Below are positions 1 to 9,161 of a stretch of DNA of 64,000 nucleotides, in pieces. The translations under genes were made by a program, and so were the position numbers. Origin of the DNA: Thermoflexus hugenholtzii JAD2 (lineage in GTDB: Bacteria > Chloroflexota > Dehalococcoidia > UBA2979); contig CAMDNW010000006.1 in assembly GCA_945903275.1 (NCBI GenBank), positions 26,062-90,061 of the forward strand, given 5' to 3'. Under the pieces are notes generated by a model. The model saw nothing but the letters and a program-made list of their open reading frames with translations, was not told where the DNA came from and did no database searches. The stretch's first letter is position 1. Each line of letters begins with the position of its first letter.

Positions 1-882
1 CGGCCAAGAGCGACCACCGCACTCACTGTAACTGACATCCACCTACTCACTGCGGTACAAGGCCCGCGACTGGGTTGGCGCATCCGGATGCGGTGGGTAC
101 CGCGAGCACTGCGCGTCATCGCATTGCTTCTACTGGTAATCGCGATCGCCCGGCCGCAACGAGGACTGGCGTTGACCTTCCTCCCCGAGCAGGGCATCGA
201 TATCGTCCTTGTCCTCGACCTGTCGGGGTCGATGTCACAGCCGACGGGTGGCCCCGGCGAGAGATCCGGAACGTCGAAACTCGAGGCCGCACGCACAGTA
301 GTTGAGCAGTTCATCAATACACTCGAAGGCAATCGCGTAGGCCTCGTCATCTTCCAGGCGCGGTCGCTGGTGATGTCACCACTGACAGTCGACCGTGCTG
401 CCGTGCAACGGAACGTGAAGACGCTAGAACCGGGATTACTGCCGGACGGTACCGCGATCGGTCTCGGCATAACGGAGGGGCTGAACTTGCTCCGCACTTC
501 CGAAGCGCGTAGCCGCGTTGTCGTGCTGCTCACGGACGGGCAGAACAACGCAGGCGAGGTGCAACCATTGCAGGCCGCACAACTCGGCAAGGCGCTTGGT
601 ATCCGTATCTATACCATCGGCTTCGTGCAGCGCGCAGGCGATGTAGACGAGACGGTGTTGCAGCGGATCGCCACAGAGACAGGCGGCTCCTACTACAACG
701 CCTCAACACAGGAAGAACTGGGGAAGGTCTACGACGAAATCGGTGCGCTGGAGCGCAGCTTCATCGGAGAACGGCGCTTCACGCGCTATCAGGAACTCAG
801 TCCGTGGCTGGTCGCCGTGTCTCTCGCAATCCTCACAGCCGAGGCAGCCCTCCGTGCCAGCGTATGGCGGCGATACCCATGA
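1..882 (+). CDS. von Willebrand factor A (BatA-like) membrane protein, 5' end cut by the window
   Basis: The reading frame is open from base 1, so the start lies outside the window. An internal ATG at 88 falls in the middle of a recognisable leader, because the upstream residues resemble the segment preceding the second membrane helix of BatA-type proteins. The visible part has one hydrophobic helix ending in ARPQ, then a VWA domain with the MIDAS motif DLSGS and a later TDG, and a closing hydrophobic segment near the C-terminus. Such proteins sit in the membrane with the metal-binding VWA domain outside and usually work with MoxR ATPases. Its stop overlaps the next gene's ATG (ATGA), which implies translational coupling. 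The role in this organism is unknown. Confidence 0.85.
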   Translation, partial: RPRATTALTVTDIHLLTAVQGPRLGWRIRMRWVPRALRVIALLLLVIAIARPQRGLALTFLPEQGIDIVLVLDLSGSMSQPTGGPGERSGTSKLEAARTVVEQFINTLEGNRVGLVIFQARSLVMSPLTVDRAAVQRNVKTLEPGLLPDGTAIGLGITEGLNLLRTSEARSRVVVLLTDGQNNAGEVQPLQAAQLGKALGIRIYTIGFVQRAGDVDETVLQRIATETGGSYYNASTQEELGKVYDEIGALERSFIGERRFTRYQELSPWLVAVSLAILTAEAALRASVWRRYP

Positions 883-2651
883 ACCCAGTGACCTTCGGAG
901 AGCCGCGCGCGCTACTGGCCCTGCTCGTTCTGATTCCGATCGCAGCGGCGTGGGCCTACACGGCAATGCAGCGCCGGCGAGCAGACTCGGCCTACGGCGG
1001 AGCACAGACACTGCGGGTCGGATGGAATCAGCGCCGCGCCCAGCTACACGGGGTGCTGGTCATCGCGTCAGTTGTGTGCGCCGCAATCGCAATGGCGCGG
1101 CCGCAGTGGGGAACTGCAGACTCGCTCGTGCAGCGCACCGGCAGCGATATAGTGATCGTCCTCGACATCTCCCGGTCGATGCTCGCAACAGACGTACTGC
1201 CATCACGGGCGGCGGCGATCGATGGGGGGCTGCAAACCATGCTCGAATACCTCGGCGGAGACCGGGTGGCTCTCGTGACGTTCGGCGGCACAGCGTTTCC
1301 CAGATCCCCCCTCACCCTCGACCTCGACGCCATCCGCGACCTTGTGAGCCGGTCGCAACGCGAGAGCGCGCTCGTGCGGCCTGGCTCAGACATCGGCACA
1401 GCCATCAACGAGGCGTTACGCCTATTGGACGTGCCTGACCGCGCGCGCGCGCAAGTGATCGTGCTGATCTCAGACGGCGAAGAAGTGCTCAGTGCCGGAG
1501 CAGCCTCGAACGTCACAGCATCTATCGAGGCTGCGAAACGGGATGGCGTGCGCATCCACACCATCACCGCGGGCACCGAACAAGGCGCAGCCGTGCCCGG
1601 AGGTGAGGGCGTGCGACCGGGGCCAACGCCGGTGATCAGCCGCGCCGACCGGGCGCTGATGATGCGTATCGCTACCGAAGCAGGCGGTACCGCCCGCGAT
1701 GTTCGCGCGTTGCCGGGGCTCGCCGTTGAGTTCTCACGACTACAGCAATCACAGTTCGATTCCGGCACCGAGCGCATTCCCACCGAGCGGTTCCAGTGGC
1801 TGCTCGGCATCGGTCTGGTGCTGCTATTAGCGCAGACGTTACTCGCCGAGGCGAGCGCGCCAGCCACAACCCATGTACGTACTGGCAGCCGGCGCGTGCT
1901 CGGCATCGCGATGCTGTTCGGGAGCATTGTCGTAACAGGATGCAGCGGCACGGATGCGTACCAGCGAGTGACCACCGGAAATAGCGCGTTCGAGCGTAGA
2001 CAGTTCGAACAGGCGCTTGCGGCATATAACGAGGCGAAACAGATCACGCCGGACGACGCAGCCGTCGACTACAACATCGCCAACGCCCTCCACCGCCTCG
2101 AACGCTACGAGGAGGCAGCGGCTGCGGCCAAGACGGCAGCGACCTCGGCCAAGGAAGGCAGTCTGTTCGCGCACGCCACCTACACGATTGGGAACAGTGC
2201 GTTCCGCCGAAGCGCCCTCACCGAGGCTCGCGAAGCCTATGTCGCCGTGCTGCAACGCGACCCGCAGGATGACGACGCGCGGCATAACTTCGAGATTGTC
2301 CTCCGTGCGCTCAATGCGCAGACCCCCGCACCACCACCCAACGGCGCTGAGCAGCCAAGACAGCCCGCACCAGGGATAGGGGCGCCGCCACCCCGAGCGA
2401 TACCGCAGCCCGGCACGCCTCAGCCGGGTGCCGCCCCGGGCGGGCCGGGACAACCCGGAACACAACCGAGTACCGGAGGCTCAACAACCGAGGCCAAGGC
2501 GATCGGCGACCTCGAGCGCATCCTGGGCGAACTCGGCGAGGCTGTGACTGCGGAAGAGGCAGTCCGCGTACTCGACGCCGTGCGGGCAGCCAGCGAACGC
2601 GGAGTGCTCCGCCCCAACACACCGGGGATGCAGGATCCGAACGACCGCTAG
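879..2651 (+). CDS. VWA domain protein fused to TPR repeats (BatB/BatC-like)
   Basis: About 590 residues. The start at 879 was chosen because its ATG overlaps the upstream TGA. Two N-terminal membrane helices, the second ending in ARPQ, precede a VWA domain with MIDAS DISRS near residue 95. A third helix near residue 310 is followed by a second signal-like stretch ending in VVTGC, with the Cys at about residue 355. Then come TPR-type repeats and a Pro/Gly/Gln-rich tail. BatB and BatC are usually separate proteins, so this looks like a fusion that kept the lipobox of a former TPR lipoprotein. It converges on the transglutaminase-like gene and shares its CTAG stop tetranucleotide. The partner is probably the MoxR ATPase nearby. 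Confidence 0.85.
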   Translation: MNPVTFGEPRALLALLVLIPIAAAWAYTAMQRRRADSAYGGAQTLRVGWNQRRAQLHGVLVIASVVCAAIAMARPQWGTADSLVQRTGSDIVIVLDISRSMLATDVLPSRAAAIDGGLQTMLEYLGGDRVALVTFGGTAFPRSPLTLDLDAIRDLVSRSQRESALVRPGSDIGTAINEALRLLDVPDRARAQVIVLISDGEEVLSAGAASNVTASIEAAKRDGVRIHTITAGTEQGAAVPGGEGVRPGPTPVISRADRALMMRIATEAGGTARDVRALPGLAVEFSRLQQSQFDSGTERIPTERFQWLLGIGLVLLLAQTLLAEASAPATTHVRTGSRRVLGIAMLFGSIVVTGCSGTDAYQRVTTGNSAFERRQFEQALAAYNEAKQITPDDAAVDYNIANALHRLERYEEAAAAAKTAATSAKEGSLFAHATYTIGNSAFRRSALTEAREAYVAVLQRDPQDDDARHNFEIVLRALNAQTPAPPPNGAEQPRQPAPGIGAPPPRAIPQPGTPQPGAAPGGPGQPGTQPSTGGSTTEAKAIGDLERILGELGEAVTAEEAVRVLDAVRAASERGVLRPNTPGMQDPNDR

Positions 2652-5008
2652 CGACGGCCCAAGCCGAAGAAGCGGCGCACCAGACGGCGGGTCAGCCGTG
2701 ACCGCGCATCCACGTAGAGCGCGGCCATCTGATTGGCCTCCTCCTCGGTCTCAGTCATTGCCCGCCCGCCGTAGCGCTCAACGACGTACGCGTGGGCCAG
2801 CGGCGCAAGGTCGATCGGCGGACGGGCGAGAGCGGTGTTTAGTAAGGCCGCTTCTTCAAACGGTGTGCGGTCGCGCCGGACAGTGACGCCTGCCCATCCT
2901 GCCAATGTCTGCACTTTTGCCCACCGCTGCGACGCATCGGAAAGTCCGCGGAACATCGCGGTCCAGACGATACGACCCACAACGAACGCCGAGACGACGG
3001 CGAGCGAGGCGACAAACAGCCATGTCCCGGCCTTCGCTAGGATTCCGGCCAGCTCGCCGCCGGCCTCTTCTCCCAGGCTCGCGCTGGGTTCAATGAATTC
3101 TTCCTCAAGCAACAGATCATTAGGCAACAACCCTAGATCGAGGGCATTCGCCTCCGGAGTCGCCAGATCATCAGGGTTGCCAATGCGCGGGATCAGCGCA
3201 CGCGAGGGCGTAGGGTTGAAGTCAACCCAGCCAGAGCCGGGGAAATAGACCTGTGGCCACACCCACGAGTTCTGGTCGGTGACCTTGAACTCCTTGGTGA
3301 CGGGATCGCGCTCACCCACCTCCATCGCGAACCCGACAGCGACCCGTGCAGGCACGTTCATCGCGCGAAGCAGCACAACCATCGACGACGCGAAGTAGTC
3401 CGAGTAGCCCCGCTTGGCATCGAAGAGGAAGTACTTAACCGCGTCCTCACGCTGGGAGCGAGTACCGACCTCTAGCGAATAGACGTAGTTCGTCCGCAGG
3501 TAGTCCTCGACCTTGGTCGCAAGCTTGTACGGGATGCGCTCTTCACCAGCGATCTGCCGGGCAAGCGCGCGTACCTCCGGAGGAAGGTCAGCGAGAAGCT
3601 GCAGGTACCGGTCGCGCATCCAGGGGGCGTAGTCAGTGCTCGATGTGAGCAGGCGGTCGATGCTAGCCGCCGTGACGGTGCCGACAGTCTGGTACTGATC
3701 GCCCTTCTCCATTGGCGTTGCCGGTTCGAGGCCCACGAGATCCTCGGGCGCGCCGCCACTGACCATGCGCGCTCCAACGCTCGCGGCGAGCGGCTCGCCG
3801 AACGAGAAGAGCCTCCGCCGCGCTGGCACTTCATCTAGCCGGATCGAGCCCAGCACCGGTTGCCGCGCCTGCGCGCGCGTCTGTTGGGTGCCGAACGAGG
3901 CGGTCTCCACGGTGGTGCCCAGCAGCGGCCGTGTCGTGAACGAACCTTGCTTCCAGCCGTAACCAGTGTACTGGTCGTACACCGCACCACGCAGGTACAG
4001 CACCGCCGGAGCGTCATCGCCAACACTCACCCCCAACAGTGGAGCTGAGCCGAGGCCAACCGACCCCTGCAGCGGAAGCGCACTCTCAAAGCGATGCAGG
4101 CCGAGCGACTGTTTAGAACCAACGCCGATGAACAGCTGGCCGATCCGGTCGACGCGCTGCGAAACCGGCGTGAGCGCCCACGACCAGGCACTCGCGAACG
4201 GCCCCCAGTGATTCGCCGTAGGGATCATCCATGCGACAACGATAAGGAAAATACCAACCCACGTCGCAAGGTTGAGCACTTCGAGAGACAGGAGTGACGG
4301 TGTAACAGCGGCTTCAGACGGTGCCGTTGTCCATCGCTCGATGGTACGCAGCAGGTGAACGCGCGCGAACAAAAGGATCGCAGCGAAGAGGAATATGACC
4401 AACTCCGCAGCGGGCTGTCCCGGTAAATACGAGATGTTCGTCAGCAGTGCGATCGACCCGGGGACAAGCGCCAGCCAGGGATTCCGCCAACGGGCAACCG
4501 ACCAGGCGGCGAGGTAGGCGAGCAGCCACGCCCCAAAGACCACCATGAGCACGAAGGGCAACGGATCGGTAGAAAAGTCGCCCTTCAGGAGCGCCTGGCC
4601 CCACGCTGCATTCCGCGCATACAACTCTTCCCAGCGGTCGCGAATGCCATCTGGCAGGCCGGGTGCGATACGAAGCGACCGCAGCACCATGCTCAGCACA
4701 ACGGCAACACCCGCGATGATGCCCGGCGGATGGAGCAACCACCCGGAAACGCGAGTGCGCGCAAGCACCCAACCGGAAACGAGCCCGACGATAGCGGCGT
4801 TCGAGAGCGAGGGCATCTCGACCACCCAGTTCGCACGCTCGATGGAAGCCACAACTGCAGCAAGCGCCACATACGTGAGGAAGAACGTCAGCAGTTCCTC
4901 ACCAGCGTTCAGCCATACACGCCAGCGCCCGGACAGGAACGGGGCAGGCGCATCTGAGTCCGGTGTGCGGCGGCCAAACATCTGATCCCAACTGACACGC
5001 ATCGCCAT
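2648..5008 (-). CDS. transglutaminase-like (TgpA-type) membrane protein, catalytic triad replaced
   Basis: 786 residues. Several N-terminal membrane helices are followed by a long extracytoplasmic region with a transglutaminase-like core, one more helix near residue 650, and a C-terminal cytoplasmic DUF4129-like part. The family core normally has a Cys in GYCxYFAS, a His in HAW and an Asp in FDPTP. Here the equivalent sites read GYSDYFAS (Ser, codon at 3401-3403), NSW (Asn, 3269-3271) and FNPTP (Asn, 3215-3217), so the fold is recognisable but the triad is absent. It is the last gene of the moxR-DUF58-transglutaminase operon and its ATG overlaps the DUF58 stop (TGATG). It may be a binding or scaffold pseudoenzyme. 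The membership call is firm; the loss of activity is inference. Confidence 0.85.
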   Translation of the reverse strand: MAMRVSWDQMFGRRTPDSDAPAPFLSGRWRVWLNAGEELLTFFLTYVALAAVVASIERANWVVEMPSLSNAAIVGLVSGWVLARTRVSGWLLHPPGIIAGVAVVLSMVLRSLRIAPGLPDGIRDRWEELYARNAAWGQALLKGDFSTDPLPFVLMVVFGAWLLAYLAAWSVARWRNPWLALVPGSIALLTNISYLPGQPAAELVIFLFAAILLFARVHLLRTIERWTTAPSEAAVTPSLLSLEVLNLATWVGIFLIVVAWMIPTANHWGPFASAWSWALTPVSQRVDRIGQLFIGVGSKQSLGLHRFESALPLQGSVGLGSAPLLGVSVGDDAPAVLYLRGAVYDQYTGYGWKQGSFTTRPLLGTTVETASFGTQQTRAQARQPVLGSIRLDEVPARRRLFSFGEPLAASVGARMVSGGAPEDLVGLEPATPMEKGDQYQTVGTVTAASIDRLLTSSTDYAPWMRDRYLQLLADLPPEVRALARQIAGEERIPYKLATKVEDYLRTNYVYSLEVGTRSQREDAVKYFLFDAKRGYSDYFASSMVVLLRAMNVPARVAVGFAMEVGERDPVTKEFKVTDQNSWVWPQVYFPGSGWVDFNPTPSRALIPRIGNPDDLATPEANALDLGLLPNDLLLEEEFIEPSASLGEEAGGELAGILAKAGTWLFVASLAVVSAFVVGRIVWTAMFRGLSDASQRWAKVQTLAGWAGVTVRRDRTPFEEAALLNTALARPPIDLAPLAHAYVVERYGGRAMTETEEEANQMAALYVDARSRLTRRLVRRFFGLGRR

Positions 5009-6264
5009 CAGTGGCGCTCTTCAGCAGCAGCAGCCTCAGCACCAGTGGAGAGGACCTGCCCGACATCGTCTGAACGCTTGATCATGTACGTATAGATGCC
5101 ACCTGCAGCGAGCGTGCCGTAGACGCCGAGAGCGCTTTCTGCCTCGTCGAACGTCTCAGCTTCAAGCAGTACAGCCGCGACTTTCACACCCCGCGAAGCG
5201 AGACCCATGAGCGTGAGTGCCCATGCGTCGTCGGTCGATGACGTGATGACCACCAGTGTCGTATGCCGGCCAAACCGCCGAGACTCCTCGACCAACAGGC
5301 TCTCCAGCGAAACATCGCCGGTAGCACGGGCGAGCGCGAGCGATTCGAGGATGCGCGTGTAATGGTTCATTCCGCGATCGGGTTCGTCGACTCTGAGGTC
5401 TTCACCGAACGAGAGGAACCCCACTGTGCGGTTTGCCTGAATGAAATAGCGGGCGATGGCTGCGCCAATCTTGACGGCCGCTTCCTCCGTACTGTCATCG
5501 CCCTCGCCCGCCTGCACCGAAGCCTGCAAATCGAGCACGATCCAGATGTCCGATGCCGGGTCAAGTTCGAACAGTTTCACCATCAGGTTGCCCGTGCGGG
5601 CGGTCGCAGGCCAATGGATACGATTATATGAGTCGCCCGGTTCGTAGCCGCGAAGGCCAGCCACGTTGGGTGTCACGTTGTGCGTACGGCGCCGGAAGCG
5701 GCCATCACCGGGCAGGTTCGCGGGAGGGATATAGAAGTTGGGGAGCTCCGGAGCACTCGGATAGACGAGGATCGGCACTATCGAACCAAAGACGCGAGTG
5801 AACCGGAAGAAGCCGAACGGATCGGTCGCGGTGACCGTCACCGGGCCAAGTTCATATAGGCCCCGGCGCGTGGTGGGCGTCTCGTACCGCCAGACCTGCA
5901 CCGCACGGCCACCCAACGTCATCACCCGGCGCGTAGCGTGACGAGGCAGTGTCGAACGATCTTCCACCTCCAGCCACACTTTCGGGAGCCGTGAGGTGGA
6001 ACGGAGCACGATGCGGCCCTCGACCAGTTGGCCCTGCGCGACGCGCTGCGTGCGGCGGATGACTTCAACATCCAGATCCTCAATCATCGAGCGCGTCCAG
6101 AGATACACAAGCGGAATTACGAGGACGAGCAGATACGCAAGCCGGAACAGCAACCAGAAGCCGGTCGCGAAGCCACCGATAAAACAGATGACGGCGACCA
6201 CTACGGCCGCTGTGACGTTCGGATACCGCTGTGCCCCGCGCCAGAGGCGACCGAGGCCGGTCAT
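5008..6264 (-). CDS. DUF58 family protein
   Basis: 418 residues. Two close hydrophobic helices near residues 18-60 anchor the protein. A beta-rich region follows, and then the DUF58 signature (GYEPGDSYNRIHWPATART, about residues 205-225), which leads into a VWA-like fold with the motif LDLQAS. DUF58 proteins are regularly encoded between a MoxR ATPase and a transglutaminase-like membrane protein, as here. The molecular role is not known; involvement in assembling or activating a membrane complex is the usual proposal. Its ATG lies 3 bases after the moxR stop, so the three genes are probably one transcript. Confidence 0.88.
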   Translation of the reverse strand: MTGLGRLWRGAQRYPNVTAAVVVAVICFIGGFATGFWLLFRLAYLLVLVIPLVYLWTRSMIEDLDVEVIRRTQRVAQGQLVEGRIVLRSTSRLPKVWLEVEDRSTLPRHATRRVMTLGGRAVQVWRYETPTTRRGLYELGPVTVTATDPFGFFRFTRVFGSIVPILVYPSAPELPNFYIPPANLPGDGRFRRRTHNVTPNVAGLRGYEPGDSYNRIHWPATARTGNLMVKLFELDPASDIWIVLDLQASVQAGEGDDSTEEAAVKIGAAIARYFIQANRTVGFLSFGEDLRVDEPDRGMNHYTRILESLALARATGDVSLESLLVEESRRFGRHTTLVVITSSTDDAWALTLMGLASRGVKVAAVLLEAETFDEAESALGVYGTLAAGGIYTYMIKRSDDVGQVLSTGAEAAAAEERH

Positions 6265-6267
6265 GAC

Positions 6268-7224
6268 TCAGGCGCCGCCGCGTGCGCGTGCGCCTGGCAC
6301 AGGGACACGACCAATGCATTCGTCGATGATCTGCGCGCTTTCGATATTCCGGACGCGCGCACCGGGACTCACGATCACGCGGTGGCCGAGCGTGGGATAC
6401 GCGAGCAACTTGATATCGTCCGGCTGGACAAAATCGCGGCCTTCAAGCATGGCGTACGACTGTGCGGCGCGCATGAGCGCGAGAGAGCCCCGCGGCGAAG
6501 CGCCAAGGTACACACTCTCATGCTCACGAGTCGCGTTCACCAGCGTGACGATGTACTGCTTCACCAGTGCGTCCACGTATATCTCACGCACCGCACTCTG
6601 GAGTTCAAGCAATTCTGCAGCAGACGCCACCTGATCGAGCGAATCGATTGGGTGCGCGGACTGCTGAGCATCCATGATCAACACTTCGTCGGTCGGCGAT
6701 GGGTAGCCAAGATGCACGCGCATCAGAAAGCGATCCAGTTGCGCCTCAGGCAGCGGGAACGTGCCTTCATACTCGATGGGGTTCTGAGTGGCCATCACCA
6801 TGAACGGCTCAGTAATGGGATGCGTGATGCCATCCACAGTGACTTGGCGCTCTTCCATCGCTTCCAGCAGTGCTGACTGCGTCTTGGGCGTAGCGCGGTT
6901 GATTTCATCGGTCAGCACAACCTGAGCCATGATTGGCCCGGGGCGAAACTCAAAGTCGCGAGTGGCCGGGTTGAAAATCGACACGCCCGTCACATCGGAT
7001 GGCAACAGGTCGGGAGTGAACTGGATGCGCTGAAACAGGCACCCGGTCGAACGGGCAAGGGCCCGCGCGAGCATAGTTTTTCCAACGCCAGGGACATCCT
7101 CGATGAGCAGATGGCCACGAGAGAGCAGGCAGACGAGCGCCAGTCTAGTCTCGAAGGATTTACCAAAAATGACACAATCAACATTCGCAAGGATGCGCTC
7201 TGCGGCGATCCGGGGGTCTAGCAC
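6268..7224 (-). CDS. MoxR family AAA+ ATPase
   Basis: 318 residues from the GTG at 7224, chosen because a strong AGGAGG lies just upstream and the conserved region begins there. The open frame continues to 7749, but that extension lacks family similarity and runs under the divergent peptidase gene. Walker A is DVPGVGKT (residues 43-50), Walker B is [10 protein letters not shown], and the MoxR-typical [18 protein letters not shown] sensor region follows. MoxR ATPases act as chaperones that mature or load metal centres in VWA-domain partners. Two VWA proteins and a DUF58 protein are encoded next to it, which makes them the likely clients. Confidence 0.92.
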   Translation of the reverse strand: MLDPRIAAERILANVDCVIFGKSFETRLALVCLLSRGHLLIEDVPGVGKTMLARALARSTGCLFQRIQFTPDLLPSDVTGVSIFNPATRDFEFRPGPIMAQVVLTDEINRATPKTQSALLEAMEERQVTVDGITHPITEPFMVMATQNPIEYEGTFPLPEAQLDRFLMRVHLGYPSPTDEVLIMDAQQSAHPIDSLDQVASAAELLELQSAVREIYVDALVKQYIVTLVNATREHESVYLGASPRGSLALMRAAQSYAMLEGRDFVQPDDIKLLAYPTLGHRVIVSPGARVRNIESAQIIDECIGRVPVPGARARGGA

Positions 7225-7282
7225 GCGGCCCTCCTGTCGAGGCTGCGCAGAGTGTGGGAGACCCGCTATGCGGCGGGCGCAC

Positions 7283-7288
7283 AGTATA
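7283..7288 (-). promoter_or_regulatory. possible -10 element for the moxR operon
   Basis: On the minus strand TATACT lies about 60 bases upstream of the moxR GTG in the moxR/M23 divergent gap. No convincing -35 element sits at the right distance, so this is only a candidate. Confidence 0.25.
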
Positions 7289-7366
7289 GCAACGCAATGT
7301 GACCGCAAGCGGATCGTCAGCAAAACCGCCAGTACGATAGACATACAAACCTCAAGGAGGCCGCGT

Positions 7367-8440
7367 ATGCGACGCCCACCCCCTGATAGACGCCCCCCAC
7401 AGGCACGCTGGCCTCGCCGGCGAGTGCTGCAATTGGCGGCTGGTGCGGCCGGAGCCCTCCCGGTAATCGTGTTCTTCGCCACCCGCGGCGGACCCAGCGA
7501 TGACCCACTGCTCGTGACGACACCCGGTACAGAGGGCAGTCCCGTCCCAACAGGGACACCAACCGTCACGCAGAGTCCAACCCCAACCGTGCGCCCGCCC
7601 ACTACACCAGCGTCACCACGCCCGTCACCGGTCGCCACGGCGCTCACAGTGCAGTTCGAGCCACCTGAAGTCGGCACCGGCGAGGCAATGCGAGTCATCG
7701 CACAGGCGGAGGGCGCGGCCAGCGGCACGGTGCAGTTCAACGGTGCCACGTACCTAATGGCGCCGCTCGGAGACGGGCAGTTCTGGACAGTCGTTGCCGC
7801 GCCGCTGGGTCAGGGGCCGGGGACACGCCCGCTCGTGATAACCGTGCGAAACACGGCTGGCGCAGTCGTAGGCACAAACACCACGCAGACGGCGGTCGTG
7901 ACTGTCGACCGACCGGTGCAGTATCTCCAAGCGACGGCAGAACAGGTCTCCGTCCTGACTGCGGACGCGCAGGCCAGAGAAGACATGCTGCGGGCGCAGC
8001 ACTTCTCAGCCTTCGACCGCGCCCCGCAATGGCGCGGATTCTTCGAGCGTCCCACACCGGGCAAAATTTCAACGTACTTCGGGCAGGGGCGATCGATCAA
8101 CGGAGGACCGGTAGGCGGGGTTCACTCGGGCGTCGATTTCGCCGATGACCACGGGACGAGTGTGCGCTTACCGGCGGCGGGCCGCATCGACTGGGTCAGC
8201 GAGATGCCGATCCGCGGGAACTCGGTAATCGTCGATCACGGCGGTGGGGTGAAAAGCGGCTACCACCATCTGAGCACGGTGAGCGTAGTGGTTGGCGACG
8301 CAGTTCTCCCGGCGGGCACACCGCTCGGCGCGGTGGGCATGACCGGGTTCGCAACCGGCCCGCACCTCCATTGGGAAGTGACTGTGACCGGCACCAACGT
8401 CGATCCGATGACGTGGCTTACAACCAGGTTTGCGCCCTGA
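7367..8440 (+). CDS. secreted M23 family metallopeptidase
   Basis: 357 residues from the ATG at 7367, which follows a clear AAGGAGG; the longer open frame to 7103 overlaps moxR and is not used. The N-terminus has an Arg-Arg-Arg-Val-Leu stretch before a hydrophobic segment, compatible with a Tat-type signal (a tatA gene is at 51539) or a membrane anchor. A Pro/Thr-rich linker and an Ig-like region follow. The C-terminal LytM/M23 domain carries the zinc ligands in HSGVDF and HLHWEV. M23 enzymes cut peptidoglycan cross-bridges or stems. The gene is divergent from moxR and its 3' end overlaps rsmE by 23 bases. Confidence 0.9.
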   Translation: MRRPPPDRRPPQARWPRRRVLQLAAGAAGALPVIVFFATRGGPSDDPLLVTTPGTEGSPVPTGTPTVTQSPTPTVRPPTTPASPRPSPVATALTVQFEPPEVGTGEAMRVIAQAEGAASGTVQFNGATYLMAPLGDGQFWTVVAAPLGQGPGTRPLVITVRNTAGAVVGTNTTQTAVVTVDRPVQYLQATAEQVSVLTADAQAREDMLRAQHFSAFDRAPQWRGFFERPTPGKISTYFGQGRSINGGPVGGVHSGVDFADDHGTSVRLPAAGRIDWVSEMPIRGNSVIVDHGGGVKSGYHHLSTVSVVVGDAVLPAGTPLGAVGMTGFATGPHLHWEVTVTGTNVDPMTWLTTRFAP

Positions 8441-9161
8441 CGCCAGACACCGGCGCGAGGCCGCCTGTCGCCTCGATGACCTGCGCGGCGGCGACGATAG
8501 CGGCAGTCTCAACCCGCATCAGGCGCGGCCCCAGCGAGCATCGCAGCGCCCCACGCGCATCGAGCACGGCCAGTTCGTCTGCCGTCCAGCCGCCTTCCGG
8601 ACCGATGTAGAGCGCGACACTCGACGGCGGCGCAACGAGGCTGGCTAGGCACGCCCGGATCGTCAGCGCGGCATCCGGGTCGCCGACGATCACCGTAGCG
8701 TCTGCGGGAACCTCACCTCCGATGGCAGGCACGAGCGCACGGCCACACTGCTCGGCTGCCTCGATGGCAATGCGTTGCCAGCGGGCGAGACGGCCGTCGC
8801 CGGGGCGCATCACCGAACGATCCGTATCAAGCGGGATGAGGCGAGCGACGCCAACCTCGGTGGCCTTCTCCACCAGCCAGTCGCCGCGCGTGGCGCGTGG
8901 GAAGGCGCAGGCGAGCACCACCGGCACAGGCGGCTCGAGCAACGAGGCGAGCACGGAACCGATTGCAATCACGACGCCAGCGGCCTGCATCGAGACGACG
9001 CTCGCCTCGTGCTCGAGACCGAGGCCATCGAAAACAGCGAGGGTCGCGCCTGCGCGGAGGCGTAACACTTCACGCAAGCGGCGCGCACGCGGGCCGGTCA
9101 GGCGCACCTCGCCGCCCTCACATGCGGCGAGCTCGGCAGGTTCAAGGTAGAGGCGGCGCAC
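8418..9161 (-). CDS. rsmE: 16S rRNA (uracil-1498-N3) methyltransferase RsmE
   Basis: 247 residues with a GTG start that overlaps the prmA stop by one base. The N-terminal PUA-like part is followed by a SPOUT-type methyltransferase domain with the signatures IGPEGGWTADE and SLGPRLMRVETA, which form the knotted SAM-binding site. RsmE methylates U1498 of 16S rRNA. It is the last gene of the heat-shock operon, after prmA, a frequent arrangement in bacteria. The RsmE call is secure; the exact nucleotide target is by family. Confidence 0.93.
   Translation of the reverse strand: MRRLYLEPAELAACEGGEVRLTGPRARRLREVLRLRAGATLAVFDGLGLEHEASVVSMQAAGVVIAIGSVLASLLEPPVPVVLACAFPRATRGDWLVEKATEVGVARLIPLDTDRSVMRPGDGRLARWQRIAIEAAEQCGRALVPAIGGEVPADATVIVGDPDAALTIRACLASLVAPPSSVALYIGPEGGWTADELAVLDARGALRCSLGPRLMRVETAAIVAAAQVIEATGGLAPVSGVRAQTWL

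Noticed and set aside
1028..2047. A 339-codon frame opposite the VWA-TPR gene
   Set aside because: Antisense shadow of a well-supported protein, with no domain.
7225..7749. N-terminal extension of MoxR
   Set aside because: A strong AGGAGG precedes the GTG at 7224, and the extension runs under the divergent M23 gene.
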